Source: JBGOUV01 sp041477815 (GTDB taxonomy: Bacteria > Acidobacteriota > Terriglobia > Bryobacterales > JACQDG01). Taken from it: a stretch of 12,914 nucleotides of DNA. The stretch spans positions 1-12,914 of the forward strand of contig JBGOUV010000186.1 in assembly GCA_041477815.1 (NCBI GenBank), given 5' to 3'. Below, piece by piece: positions 6,837 to 12,914 of the stretch. Position 1 is the first letter of the stretch. Every line of letters begins with the position of its first letter. The notes beneath the pieces are model-generated. The model saw only the letters and a list, made by a program, of their open reading frames with translations. It was not told the origin of the DNA and searched no databases. Both the position numbers and the translations under genes were made by a program.

Positions 6837-7121
6837 CAGCAGATTTTGCGACTTCTTGAAGAGAACCGCGAAAGAATCCGCGGGTTCGGAGTGCGGCGTA
6901 TCGGGTTGTTTGGGTCCTATGCCCGCAATGAGGCTACCGAGAGCAGCGATCTCGATTTCGTGGTGGAGCTGGAAGAGAAGACCTTTGATGCCTACATGGA
7001 TCTGAAGGCTTTCTTAGAGGACTTGTTCCAGTGCGGCGTGGACCTGGTACTGGCCGACGCTGTCAGGCCCGCTCTCCGGGCAGAGATCGTCGACGCGGCT
7101 GTGTATGCCCCGGGATTATAG
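6822..7121 (+). CDS. mntA: MntA-like minimal nucleotidyltransferase antitoxin
   Basis: A 99-residue protein from GTG 6822; a GTG at 6786 would add 12 residues unlike the family's N-terminus and would overlap the glycosyltransferase remnant, so 6822 is preferred, though its AAGG is only 2 bases away. The nucleotidyltransferase fold is marked by GLFGSYARNEATESSDLDF: Gly31-Ser32, ten residues, Asp43-x-Asp45, the GSx10DxD motif of MntA proteins. A third acidic residue, Asp74, lies in VDLVLAD. All catalytic positions are present, so it is probably active. In characterised pairs MntA neutralises the HEPN toxin HepT by transferring AMP units to a tyrosine of its active site. The toxin gene overlaps its 3' end by 17 bp. 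Cytoplasmic. The function is inferred from family and pairing. Confidence 0.85.
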   Translation: MKRDTQQILRLLEENRERIRGFGVRRIGLFGSYARNEATESSDLDFVVELEEKTFDAYMDLKAFLEDLFQCGVDLVLADAVRPALRAEIVDAAVYAPGL

Positions 7122-7440
7122 GATCTACCTCGAGGATATCCTGGACGCTGCTCGCAAGGTTATCCAATACACGGAAGGGGTATCCCGACAGAACTTCGCT
7201 GCAGATACGAAGACGCTGGACGCGGTGCTTCGCAACCTCGAGGTAATTGGCGAAACGGCCAAGATGCTGCCGGCAGAGCTCCGGGCGCAGCACGGCGATG
7301 TGGACTGGAAAAAGATCGCCGGGCTCAGGGACATTCTAATCCACCGTTACTTCGGGATCGATATTGACATCATCTGGGATGTTGTCCAGAACAAGGTTCC
7401 CGTGTTGGCGAAGCGGCTGGAGGAAATGCTCGCCGAATAG
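7105..7440 (+). CDS. hepT: HepT-like HEPN ribonuclease toxin (DUF86)
   Basis: A 111-residue, all-helical protein. The HEPN active-site motif Rx4HxY is intact in LRDILIHRYF: Arg75, His80, Tyr82. Arg and His are the RNase residues, and Tyr82 is at the position of the tyrosine that MntA AMPylates in the studied Shewanella pair. NLEVIGETAK (residues 44-53) is a familiar segment of DUF86 proteins. The ATG lies inside the last codons of the antitoxin gene (17-bp overlap, no ribosome binding site), so translation is probably coupled. The likely role is an RNA-cleaving toxin held inactive by the antitoxin, in defence or in stabilising this region. Its stop is 11 bp from the stop of the convergent M55 gene. 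Confidence 0.87.
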   Translation: MPRDYRIYLEDILDAARKVIQYTEGVSRQNFAADTKTLDAVLRNLEVIGETAKMLPAELRAQHGDVDWKKIAGLRDILIHRYFGIDIDIIWDVVQNKVPVLAKRLEEMLAE

Positions 7441-7451
7441 GACGGAGGGCC

Positions 7452-8279
7452 TTACCTGGCCATCCACTGCTCATAGGCTTCCAGCACCGTGCGGCCACGA
7501 TAGGTTGCCGTGCGCCCCGTGGTGGCCGTCCCTTCGGGTCGGAACTCGAATTTCAGCTCCACCGGTCCTTCGATCTTCCAGGGTTGGAACTCCTTGACGC
7601 GGCTGACGGCGCGGCGGGCGGCTGCCTCGATCTGCTTCTTGCCTTCGGCGTGAGACAGGCTCAGGGTGGAGCCTCGGCCGGCCAGGCGCTTGACCGCCAC
7701 CACTTCGGCAGTAGGCTGGAGGGCGCGCAGTTCGTCGCAGGCGGCCTGGTCGCCGGTGAGCATAATGACGGGGATGCCGAAGTAGCCGGCGATGGCGGCG
7801 GTCTGGCCGATCTCGCCGACGGGACGGCCGTTGAGGGTAAGCTGCTGCACGCTGAAGCTCTGGGAGTGGGCGAGGACGCCGTCCCTGGCATTGGCCATGG
7901 CGTGCTGGCCGACGAACAGGATGCCGTCGTAGAGCTTCTCGGAGAGGTAGTAGTTGGGTGGCGAGGGCTTGCCTTGAATCAGCTTGGCGCGGGGGTGGAG
8001 GTCATCGATGGAGAGCGCACGGCTGCCGTCGTGGCCGTCCCAGATGACGACCTCCGAGGCGCCGGCGCCGAAGGCTCCGGTGACGGCGGCGTTGAGCTCG
8101 CCTACCAGGAGGCGCTTGGATTCTTCGAAACGGCGCTGGCCGGGGAGGAGTTGCTCGTCGGCGTTGTTGACGCCGCCGACGCCTTCCATGTCGGTGACGA
8201 TGAAGATACGGGGGCCTTGGGCCTGTGCCGCCGCGGCACCGGTGAGCCCGAGCATAATGGCAATGGTAGGCAAGCGCAC
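7452..8279 (-). CDS. exported M55-family D-aminopeptidase
   Basis: A 275-residue protein starting at GTG 8279, with a signal peptide (MRLPTIAIMLGLTGAAAAQAQ). M55 peptidases (DppA type) are zinc aminopeptidases for D-amino-acid peptides. All key positions of DppA have counterparts at constant spacing: Asp30 and Glu32 (TDMEGVGGV), His83 (DGHDGSR), His126 (GQHAMA), His138 (AHSQS) and Glu156 (GEIGQ). The enzyme therefore looks fully active. DppA itself is cytoplasmic, whereas this one should be exported, perhaps to process peptides from peptidoglycan or nonribosomal peptides. The gene stands alone, divergent from padR and convergent with hepT. AAGGG lies 4-5 bases before the GTG. A paralogous C-terminal fragment lies at 6499-6609. 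Confidence 0.9.
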   Translation of the reverse strand: MRLPTIAIMLGLTGAAAAQAQGPRIFIVTDMEGVGGVNNADEQLLPGQRRFEESKRLLVGELNAAVTGAFGAGASEVVIWDGHDGSRALSIDDLHPRAKLIQGKPSPPNYYLSEKLYDGILFVGQHAMANARDGVLAHSQSFSVQQLTLNGRPVGEIGQTAAIAGYFGIPVIMLTGDQAACDELRALQPTAEVVAVKRLAGRGSTLSLSHAEGKKQIEAAARRAVSRVKEFQPWKIEGPVELKFEFRPEGTATTGRTATYRGRTVLEAYEQWMAR

Positions 8280-8288
8280 GATGCCCTT

Positions 8289-8294
8289 ATTCTA
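8289..8294 (-). promoter_or_regulatory. -10 box of the M55 peptidase gene
   Basis: On the minus strand TAGAAT (5 of 6 to TATAAT) is followed by AAGGGCATC and the GTG start. No good -35 was found. The layout closely copies the protease gene's start, where TATAATAGGGGCTT precedes GTG: 10 of 12 bases agree from the -10 onward. Transcription would start at or just before the GTG, giving little or no leader. Confidence 0.4.
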
Positions 8295-8370
8295 GGCGCA
8301 ACCCGGCTGGAAAGCCAGACGTCCTTCGACCCATGCTCTGGACCGGTTTGGTGGGCGGGAGGCGGCCCTC

Positions 8371-8400
8371 TTGACTTCCTCTCCCCACGCCGTGTATACT
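8371..8400 (+). promoter_or_regulatory. strong sigma-70 promoter of the padR-permease operon
   Basis: TTGACT (8371-8376, 5 of 6) and TATACT (8395-8400, 5 of 6) are separated by 18 bp. Transcription would begin at about 8407, giving a leader of about 20 bases before the padR ATG at 8427. It is the best-matched promoter in the window. Confidence 0.7.
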
Positions 8401-8428
8401 CAGTTTTCTTAGTGAGATATCTTAGTAT
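8396..8428 (+). promoter_or_regulatory. candidate PadR operator, long imperfect palindrome
   Basis: The segment is symmetric about 8412, with outer arms ATACT and AGTAT and 12 of 16 base pairs matching overall. Half-sites of the type ACTnAG/CTnAGT occur at 8398-8403, 8408-8413 and 8421-8426. It overlaps the -10 box, the expected transcription start and the padR start codon, where bound protein would block initiation. Autorepression by PadR is the likely use. Confidence 0.55.
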
Positions 8429-8753
8429 GCCCAGACAGGATGCTCTCCAAGGTTCTCTACCACTCCTGGTCCTCAAGATCCTCGACCGCCGCGGACCGCT
8501 GCATGGCTACGGCATCACCGCACAAATCGAAGCCATCTCCGACCTCCTGCGCGTCGAGGAGGGCTCCCTCTACCCAGCGCTGCATCGTATGGAAGAGTCC
8601 GGTTGGATCCGAGCCCGGTGGACCACCACCGAGAACAAGCGCCGAGCCCGCATCTACGAGGTCACTCCGCTCGGCCGCAAACAGCTCACAGACGAAGAGC
8701 ACCGCTGGACTTCGATCGCCGCCGCCATCGGCCAGGTCCTCACACAAGCCTGA
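8427..8753 (+). CDS. PadR-family transcriptional regulator
   Basis: A 108-residue winged-helix protein starting at ATG 8427. The signature segments are LLVLKILDRRGPLHGYGI (residues 13-30), EEGSLYPALHRMEESGWI (recognition helix, about 44-61), and an Arg-rich wing ending in RIYEVTPLGRKQL. It is of the short PadR subfamily s1, without a long C-terminal dimerisation domain. In Acidobacteriota such genes commonly stand directly before ADOP permease genes, as here: the stop at 8751-8753 is 14 bp before the permease ATG. It probably represses its own operon through the palindrome overlapping its start, and releases it on binding an unknown ligand. There is no strong ribosome binding site before its ATG. 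Confidence 0.92.
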   Translation: MPRQDALQGSLPLLVLKILDRRGPLHGYGITAQIEAISDLLRVEEGSLYPALHRMEESGWIRARWTTTENKRRARIYEVTPLGRKQLTDEEHRWTSIAAAIGQVLTQA

Positions 8754-8767
8754 CGGAAGGAGTTTCC

Positions 8768-11476
8768 ATGTCGTGGATTTCACGCCTCGCCAACGCCTGC
8801 CGCCCGGTACGGACCGCCGCTGACCTCGAGGACGAACTGCAGTTCCACCTCGAGCAGCGCGCCAATGATCTTGTCCGCGGCGGCATGTCCCGCCGCGAAG
8901 CCGAACTCCTCGCCCGCCGCCAGCTCGGGAATCCACTCCAGCTTCGGGAGTCCAGCCATGATATTAAGTCTGCGTCCTGGCTCGACTCGCTCCTCCGCGA
9001 CTTTCGCTTCGGGTTTCGGATGCTTACCAAACATCGGACCACGAGCCTTGCCGCCATTGCCTCCCTGGGCCTCGCCATCGGCGCCTGCACGGCCGCGTTC
9101 GCGTTGATCGACGCGTTGATTTTTCGACCGCTCCCACTCCGCGCGCCCAGCGAGCTTATTGACCTCGCCCGCGTTATGCCGGCCTTCTTCAGCCCGGATA
9201 ATCAGCCCCACGAGTCAGCTTTCTTCAGCTACCCCCAGTATGAACTTCTCCGGGACACCGCCCGTGACCATGCGGACATCTTCGCCATGAGCCTCTCCGG
9301 CGGGCTGCAGCCGGTGCTGTTCGATGACGCTGGAGGCGCGAGTGAGAACATCCGCGCGGAATCCATCTGCGGTCGAGGCTTTGAGATCCTCGGAGTCAAG
9401 CCCGCCGCAGGACGGCTCATCCAACCCGACGACGATTCCCTTACCGACGGGCATCCCGTCGCCGTCCTGAGCTATGCCTTCTGGAAACGCCGCTTCGGCG
9501 CCAGCCCTTCCGCCATCGGACGCTCGGTGACCGTCGGACGCAAGCACTTTCAGATTATCGGCATCGCCGCCGATCCCTTCAGCGGCGTGCGCCCCGGCTA
9601 TCTGACCGACCTCTGGCTTCCGCTCTCTGTCGCGGCAGAGCCGCGGCATCTTGCCGATCCCGATCGCGGCAACGTCAGCGTCTGGGGCCGCCTCCATCCT
9701 GGTGTCGAACCCTCGCAAGTGCGGGAGCGCCTTCAGGCCGCGCTGACGAACTTCCTTCGCGATCGCGTCCGCATCAATCCGCCCCGCAACCTCAACGACG
9801 CCCAAGTCCAGCAGTTCACCGATGCACCGCTCCGCGTCCGCGACGCGTCCACTGGCAGCGACTCGCTGTTCCGCGCCCAGTTCCGCCGCCCGCTCTCGAT
9901 CCTCGCGCTGATCTGCGGGCTGCTGCTTCTGATCGCCTGCTCCAACGTGGCGAACCTCATGATTGCCCGCGGCGCGGCCCGCGAGACCGAGATGGCGCTT
10001 CGCATCTCGCTCGGGGCCGGCCGCTCCCGGCTCCTCCAGCAGATGCTGATCGAGAGCGGACAACTCGCCTCTGCGGCCTGCGCGCTGGGACTCTTGTTTG
10101 CCGCCTTCATTCCGCCGTTCCTCGTTGTCGACCTCGGACCCACCGAGTTCCCGGCCTGGCTCGATGTTCGGCCCGACTCGCGTACCCTTGCTTTCGCCGC
10201 GACGCTCAGCCTGCTCACAGCGCTCTTGTTCGGCGTCGCACCTGCGGTTCGCGTGTCCTCAGCCTCGCCCGGCGCTACGCTCAAGGGCGGCGGAACGCAG
10301 CATTCCGGCCGCGTCGGATGGCTCCGCTGGGTTCTGGCCGCCCAGGTCGGCTTCAGCGTGGCCGTGCTTTTCCTCTCCGGACTCCTGCTCCTTTCTTTCC
10401 GCAAGCTGATCACGGTCGATCTCGGCTTTGCCCGCGACAACGTCGTATTGTTCGACCTCGCGCCTCGCGAGCGCGAGGGTCCCCGTCCGGAATCTGGGGT
10501 CGAACTGCTCGAATATCTCCGCTCTCTCCCTGCCGTCCAAGCCGCGAGTATGTCGCAGCAGCGGCCCATGGGCGGCGATATGGTCTGGATCATGACGCCC
10601 ATCATTCGCATGCCCGGCCGGGCAAACGAAACGGTCCGGCCGCGGGAGGTGCCCGTTTCCGCTGGATTCTTCCGCGCCCTGCAGATCCGGTGGATCGCCG
10701 GCCGCGACTTCCTGCCTGAAGAGATCGCGGCGAAATCCCCAGCGGTGATTGTGAACCAAGCCTTCATCGATAAGTTCCTGCCCGGGCAGAACGCCATCGG
10801 TCAAAGGTTCGAGAAGTTTGGCGACGCTCCCAACTCGGTCCCGCAACAGATCATCGGAGTCGTCGCCAATGCCCGCTATAACAACCCCCGGGAGCCCGAT
10901 CGGCCATCGATCTATACCCCGCTCCGCAGCGTGGCCGGCGCCACGCTCAATATCAGGACCGGTTCCCAGACCGCTTCCCTGATCCCCTGGCTTCGGAAGG
11001 AAATCGAAACCGCCGCACCGACTCTGATGGTCCGCGGAAGTATCCTGCTCGGGTCCCAAATCGATAGCACCCTGCTCCGTGAACGCCTGCTCGCGCTTTT
11101 GGCAGGATTCTTTTCGGTAGTCGCCTTGCTGCTGGCGAGTGTCGGACTCTACGGCGTCATCCACTACGCCGCGGTCCGCCGAACCCGCGAGATCGGCATC
11201 CGGATCGCGCTGGGCGCGCGCCGTGCCGCGGTCGTGCGTCTGGTCGTCTCCGAGACCTCCATGCCAGTCCTTGCTGGCATCGGCCTGGGGATCGCCTGCG
11301 GCATCGGCCTGGCCCGCTACCTCAGCTCGCAGCTATTCGGAGTCACGCCGACCGATTTCTGGAGCCTCGCTGCCCCACTCGCTTGCGTACTGATCGCTAC
11401 CGCCGCCGCTGTCCTGCCACCGGCCCTCCGCGCTGCCGGCGCCGACCCTCTTAAAGCCTTGAGGCACGAAGGTTGA
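8768..11476 (+). CDS. ADOP-type orphan permease, MacB/FtsX duplicated
   Basis: A 902-residue membrane protein. ATG 8768 is chosen because GGAAGGAG lies at 8755-8762 with ideal spacing; the frame is open further upstream but that part overlaps padR. Residues about 13-58 are the helical 'permease prefix' (DLEDELQFHLEQRANDLVRGGMS is its core). TM1 (about 93-117) leads into a MacB-like periplasmic domain. TM2-TM4 (about 377-398, 433-455, 472-493) form the first FtsX half, with the EMALRISLGAGRSRL loop. TM5 (about 518-544) leads into a second periplasmic domain, and TM6-TM8 (about 774-803, 830-852, 863-888) form the second FtsX half, with REIGIRIALGARRA. Each half looks like one MacB permease. There is no ATP-binding domain or adjacent ATPase gene. 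Such proteins may act in efflux or stress sensing; the substrate is unknown. Cotranscribed with padR. Confidence 0.92.
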   Translation: MSWISRLANACRPVRTAADLEDELQFHLEQRANDLVRGGMSRREAELLARRQLGNPLQLRESSHDIKSASWLDSLLRDFRFGFRMLTKHRTTSLAAIASLGLAIGACTAAFALIDALIFRPLPLRAPSELIDLARVMPAFFSPDNQPHESAFFSYPQYELLRDTARDHADIFAMSLSGGLQPVLFDDAGGASENIRAESICGRGFEILGVKPAAGRLIQPDDDSLTDGHPVAVLSYAFWKRRFGASPSAIGRSVTVGRKHFQIIGIAADPFSGVRPGYLTDLWLPLSVAAEPRHLADPDRGNVSVWGRLHPGVEPSQVRERLQAALTNFLRDRVRINPPRNLNDAQVQQFTDAPLRVRDASTGSDSLFRAQFRRPLSILALICGLLLLIACSNVANLMIARGAARETEMALRISLGAGRSRLLQQMLIESGQLASAACALGLLFAAFIPPFLVVDLGPTEFPAWLDVRPDSRTLAFAATLSLLTALLFGVAPAVRVSSASPGATLKGGGTQHSGRVGWLRWVLAAQVGFSVAVLFLSGLLLLSFRKLITVDLGFARDNVVLFDLAPREREGPRPESGVELLEYLRSLPAVQAASMSQQRPMGGDMVWIMTPIIRMPGRANETVRPREVPVSAGFFRALQIRWIAGRDFLPEEIAAKSPAVIVNQAFIDKFLPGQNAIGQRFEKFGDAPNSVPQQIIGVVANARYNNPREPDRPSIYTPLRSVAGATLNIRTGSQTASLIPWLRKEIETAAPTLMVRGSILLGSQIDSTLLRERLLALLAGFFSVVALLLASVGLYGVIHYAAVRRTREIGIRIALGARRAAVVRLVVSETSMPVLAGIGLGIACGIGLARYLSSQLFGVTPTDFWSLAAPLACVLIATAAAVLPPALRAAGADPLKALRHEG

Positions 11477-11503
11477 TCGGCGCCACCCAGACGAGCGGAA
11501 GTG

Positions 11504-11512
11504 TGCTACCCT
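11504..11512 (+). promoter_or_regulatory. possible extended -10 element before the microcompartment genes
   Basis: TGCTACCCT fits an extended -10 (TGn then TACCCT, 4 of 6). A start at about 11519 would leave a 16-base leader before the shell-protein ATG, containing the GGGGGA ribosome binding site. No -35 at proper spacing was found, so this is tentative. Confidence 0.25.
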
Positions 11513-11534
11513 CACGAATTGCGGGGGACAGCCA

Positions 11535-11831
11535 ATGGATGCTCTCGGACTGATTGAAACCAAGGGGCTGATCGGCGCCATCGAGGCGGCCGACGCTATG
11601 GTCAAGGCGGCCAATGTGGTCTTGACCAGCAAGGAGTACATTGGCGCCGGCTTCGTCACCGTCATGGTGCGGGGCGACGTGGGGGCGGTGAAGGCCGCCA
11701 CCGACGCCGGGGCCGCTGCCGCCCGCCGGGTCGGTGAGCTGGTCAGCGTCCACGTGATCCCGCGCCCGCACGGCGAGGTGGAAAAGTTTCTCCCCGGCGC
11801 CGCGCCCCCCGCCTCGGGCAAGGGTAAGTAG
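11535..11831 (+). CDS. BMC-H hexameric microcompartment shell protein (PduA/EutM-like)
   Basis: A 98-residue single BMC domain protein beginning MDALGLIETKGLIGAIEAADA, the usual opening of PduA/EutM/CcmK-type shell proteins. It ends with a VIPRPHGEVEKFLP helix and a short Pro/Gly/Lys-rich tail. Six copies make a flat hexagonal tile of the shell; the pore loop is I36-G37-A38-G39 after K33 (PduA has KIGSG here), suited to small polar substrates. GGGGGA (11523-11528) lies 6 bases before the ATG. It is the first microcompartment gene seen and the aldehyde dehydrogenase follows after 24 bp, so the pair probably forms the start of a longer operon beyond the right edge. The compartment type cannot be settled from two genes. 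Confidence 0.95.
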   Translation: MDALGLIETKGLIGAIEAADAMVKAANVVLTSKEYIGAGFVTVMVRGDVGAVKAATDAGAAAARRVGELVSVHVIPRPHGEVEKFLPGAAPPASGKGK

Positions 11832-11855
11832 GCGCTGCCGTCCTCTCCGGCTGCC

Positions 11856-12914
11856 ATGCTTCGGGATAAGGACCTAGTCTCCATTCAGGAGGCGCGTGCC
11901 AAGGTCGAGAAGGCCTACGCGGCGTTCCAGCACTACCGTTCCTTCACCCAGGAACAGGTGGACGCCATCATCGACCGCATGGCCGCGGTAGCCCGCGCCA
12001 ATGCCGAGAAGCTGGCCAAGCTGGCCGTGGAGGAAACCGGATACGGCAACGTCCGCGACAAGACCGCCAAGAACCTGCTTTGCTCCGACCTGCTCCACCA
12101 GGCCATCCGGCCGCTGAAGACCGTCGGCATCGTCCGCGAGGACGCCGAACGCAAGGTCATCGAGATTGCCGAGCCGGTGGGGGTGGTGGCGGCCATCCTG
12201 CCTACTACCAATCCTACCTCGACGGCCATCTACAAGATCCTGATCGCCCTGAAGGGGCGGAACACCATCGTCCTGAGCCCGCATCCACGCGCTATGCGGT
12301 GCACCTGCGAGACGGCGGCGCTGCTTTACCAGGCGGCCCGCGAAGCCGGGGCCCCGGAAGACGTCATCCAGTGCCTGGAACACGCGACCATGGAAGCGAC
12401 CAACGAGATCATGCGGCACCGCCGTACCGGTGTGATCCTGTCGACCGGCGGCCAGGGGATCGTGCGGGCGGCGTACTCGAGCGGCAAACCGGCGCTGGGC
12501 GTGGGGCCGGGCAACGTCCCGATCCTGCTCGAGCGCACGGCCGACGTGAAGGAAAGCGTCCGCATGGTGGTGGAGGGCAAATCGTTCGACTACGGGACGG
12601 TGTGCTCCTCCGAGCAGACGCTGGTATTCGAGGAGTCGCTCGGCGAGCAGGTGATCCAGGAGCTGAAGGCCAACCGCGCCCTGCTCTGCGACCCGGCCCA
12701 GCAGGCGGCGCTGGCGAAGCTGCTCATCACCCCGGATTTCCGGGTGAATGCGGCCTGCGTGGGGCAGCCGCCTACCAAGATCGCCGAGATGGCCGGATTC
12801 ACCGTTCCGGCGGAGACGTCCATCCTGGTGGTGCGGCTCCAGGGCGTCGGTAAGGAGCATCCGCTGTCGGCGGAGAAGCTGTCGCCGGTCCTGGCGCTCT
12901 ACGCGGTGAAGGAC
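11856..12914 (+). CDS. CoA-acylating aldehyde dehydrogenase of a microcompartment (EutE/PduP family, 3' partial)
   Basis: From ATG 11856 the frame stays open for 353 codons to the right edge; family members have about 460-490 residues. It converts an aldehyde plus CoA and NAD+ into acyl-CoA and NADH. The catalytic Cys250 lies in FDYGTVCSSEQTLV, the hallmark of EutE/PduP enzymes. Other family marks are AEPVGVVAAILPTTNPTSTAIYK (residues about 109-131), LSPHPRAM, LSTGGQGIVRAAYSSGKPALGVGPGN and the later VNAACVGQ. The protein begins straight with the first helix of the catalytic domain (SIQEARAKVEKAYAAF), so the N-terminal encapsulation peptide of PduP is missing; a targeting peptide may be C-terminal, outside the window. 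There is no clear ribosome binding site, and it probably depends on the shell-protein gene 24 bp before. Confidence 0.93.
   Translation, partial: MLRDKDLVSIQEARAKVEKAYAAFQHYRSFTQEQVDAIIDRMAAVARANAEKLAKLAVEETGYGNVRDKTAKNLLCSDLLHQAIRPLKTVGIVREDAERKVIEIAEPVGVVAAILPTTNPTSTAIYKILIALKGRNTIVLSPHPRAMRCTCETAALLYQAAREAGAPEDVIQCLEHATMEATNEIMRHRRTGVILSTGGQGIVRAAYSSGKPALGVGPGNVPILLERTADVKESVRMVVEGKSFDYGTVCSSEQTLVFEESLGEQVIQELKANRALLCDPAQQAALAKLLITPDFRVNAACVGQPPTKIAEMAGFTVPAETSILVVRLQGVGKEHPLSAEKLSPVLALYAVKD

Noticed and set aside
7584..8426. Plus-strand open frame continuous with padR, opposite the M55 gene
   Set aside because: Only the part from ATG 8427 has PadR sequence; the rest mirrors the M55 gene, and the operon promoter lies at 8371-8400.
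8603..8767. Upstream extension of the permease gene to 8603
   Set aside because: It overlaps padR out of frame, encodes a low-complexity Arg/His stretch, and the ATG at 8768 has an excellent ribosome binding site followed by the conserved prefix domain.
11474..11580. 12-bp repeat TGATCGGCGCCA at 11474-11485 and 11569-11580
   Set aside because: Short, one copy inside codons of the shell-protein gene; in DNA this GC-rich it can be chance.
11874..12860. 328-codon open frame on the minus strand opposite the aldehyde dehydrogenase
   Set aside because: His-, Arg- and Gly-rich shadow without domains. The plus frame has clear EutE/PduP motifs.
1..12914. tRNA, rRNA, CRISPR array or insertion sequence
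   Set aside because: None was recognised: there is no evenly spaced repeat array, no cloverleaf-like segment and no transposase motif on either strand. Absence of small RNAs cannot be shown by eye.

Overview
The window looks like chromosome of a GC-rich soil bacterium of the Acidobacteriota, probably near Solibacter/Bryobacter. The best evidence is a PadR-type regulator followed 14 bp later by a roughly 900-residue permease of the acidobacterial 'ADOP' type (N-terminal prefix domain plus two MacB/FtsX halves and no ATPase). A plant-polysaccharide esterase, a large secreted metalloprotease and a microcompartment locus fit the same lifestyle. The taxonomic call is inference; no rRNA or tRNA gene is seen.

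Layout, left to right. (1) 2-2014 (+): 3' part of a two-domain esterase, a CE15 glucuronoyl-esterase-like domain fused to an SGNH/GDSL hydrolase; its start lies outside the window. (2) 2285-3073 (-): a nitrilase-superfamily carbon-nitrogen hydrolase, convergent with the esterase. The 270-bp gap between them holds a near-perfect 20-bp palindrome. (3) 3199-6468 (+): a 1089-residue secreted metzincin-type zinc protease with CARDB-like, Ig/Fn3-like and HYDIN/ASH-like modules. Its GTG start sits 8 bases after a perfect TATAAT, so its mRNA is probably leaderless. (4) 6469-6821: a graveyard of gene ends, holding the C-terminal tail of an M55 peptidase (-) and the C-terminal tail of a GT4-like glycosyltransferase (+, frame broken in a G-rich run). 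A smaller version of the same pair of tails lies just before the protease gene (about 3070-3189), and the two share an exact 21-bp direct repeat. The protease gene is therefore bracketed by degenerate direct repeats. (5) 6822-7440 (+): a MntA-HepT type toxin-antitoxin pair (minimal nucleotidyltransferase antitoxin, HEPN toxin), overlapping by 17 bp, with an inverted repeat around the antitoxin start. (6) 7452-8279 (-): an intact exported M55 D-aminopeptidase, paralogous to the tail in region 4. (7) 8371-11476 (+): a strong promoter overlapping a long imperfect palindrome, then padR and the ADOP permease as a two-gene operon. (8) 11535-12914 (+): the beginning of a bacterial microcompartment operon, with a BMC-H hexameric shell protein and a CoA-acylating aldehyde dehydrogenase (EutE/PduP family) that runs off the right edge.

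Functional links: the esterase, nitrilase and protease look like independent single-gene units for degradation. PadR most likely represses itself and the permease. The shell protein and aldehyde dehydrogenase belong together, the dehydrogenase turning a toxic aldehyde made inside the compartment into acyl-CoA. The most unusual feature is the repeat-flanked protease gene next to a toxin-antitoxin pair, which suggests past rearrangement or cassette insertion. Long antisense ORFs opposite the esterase and the protease are high-GC shadows and are not annotated.
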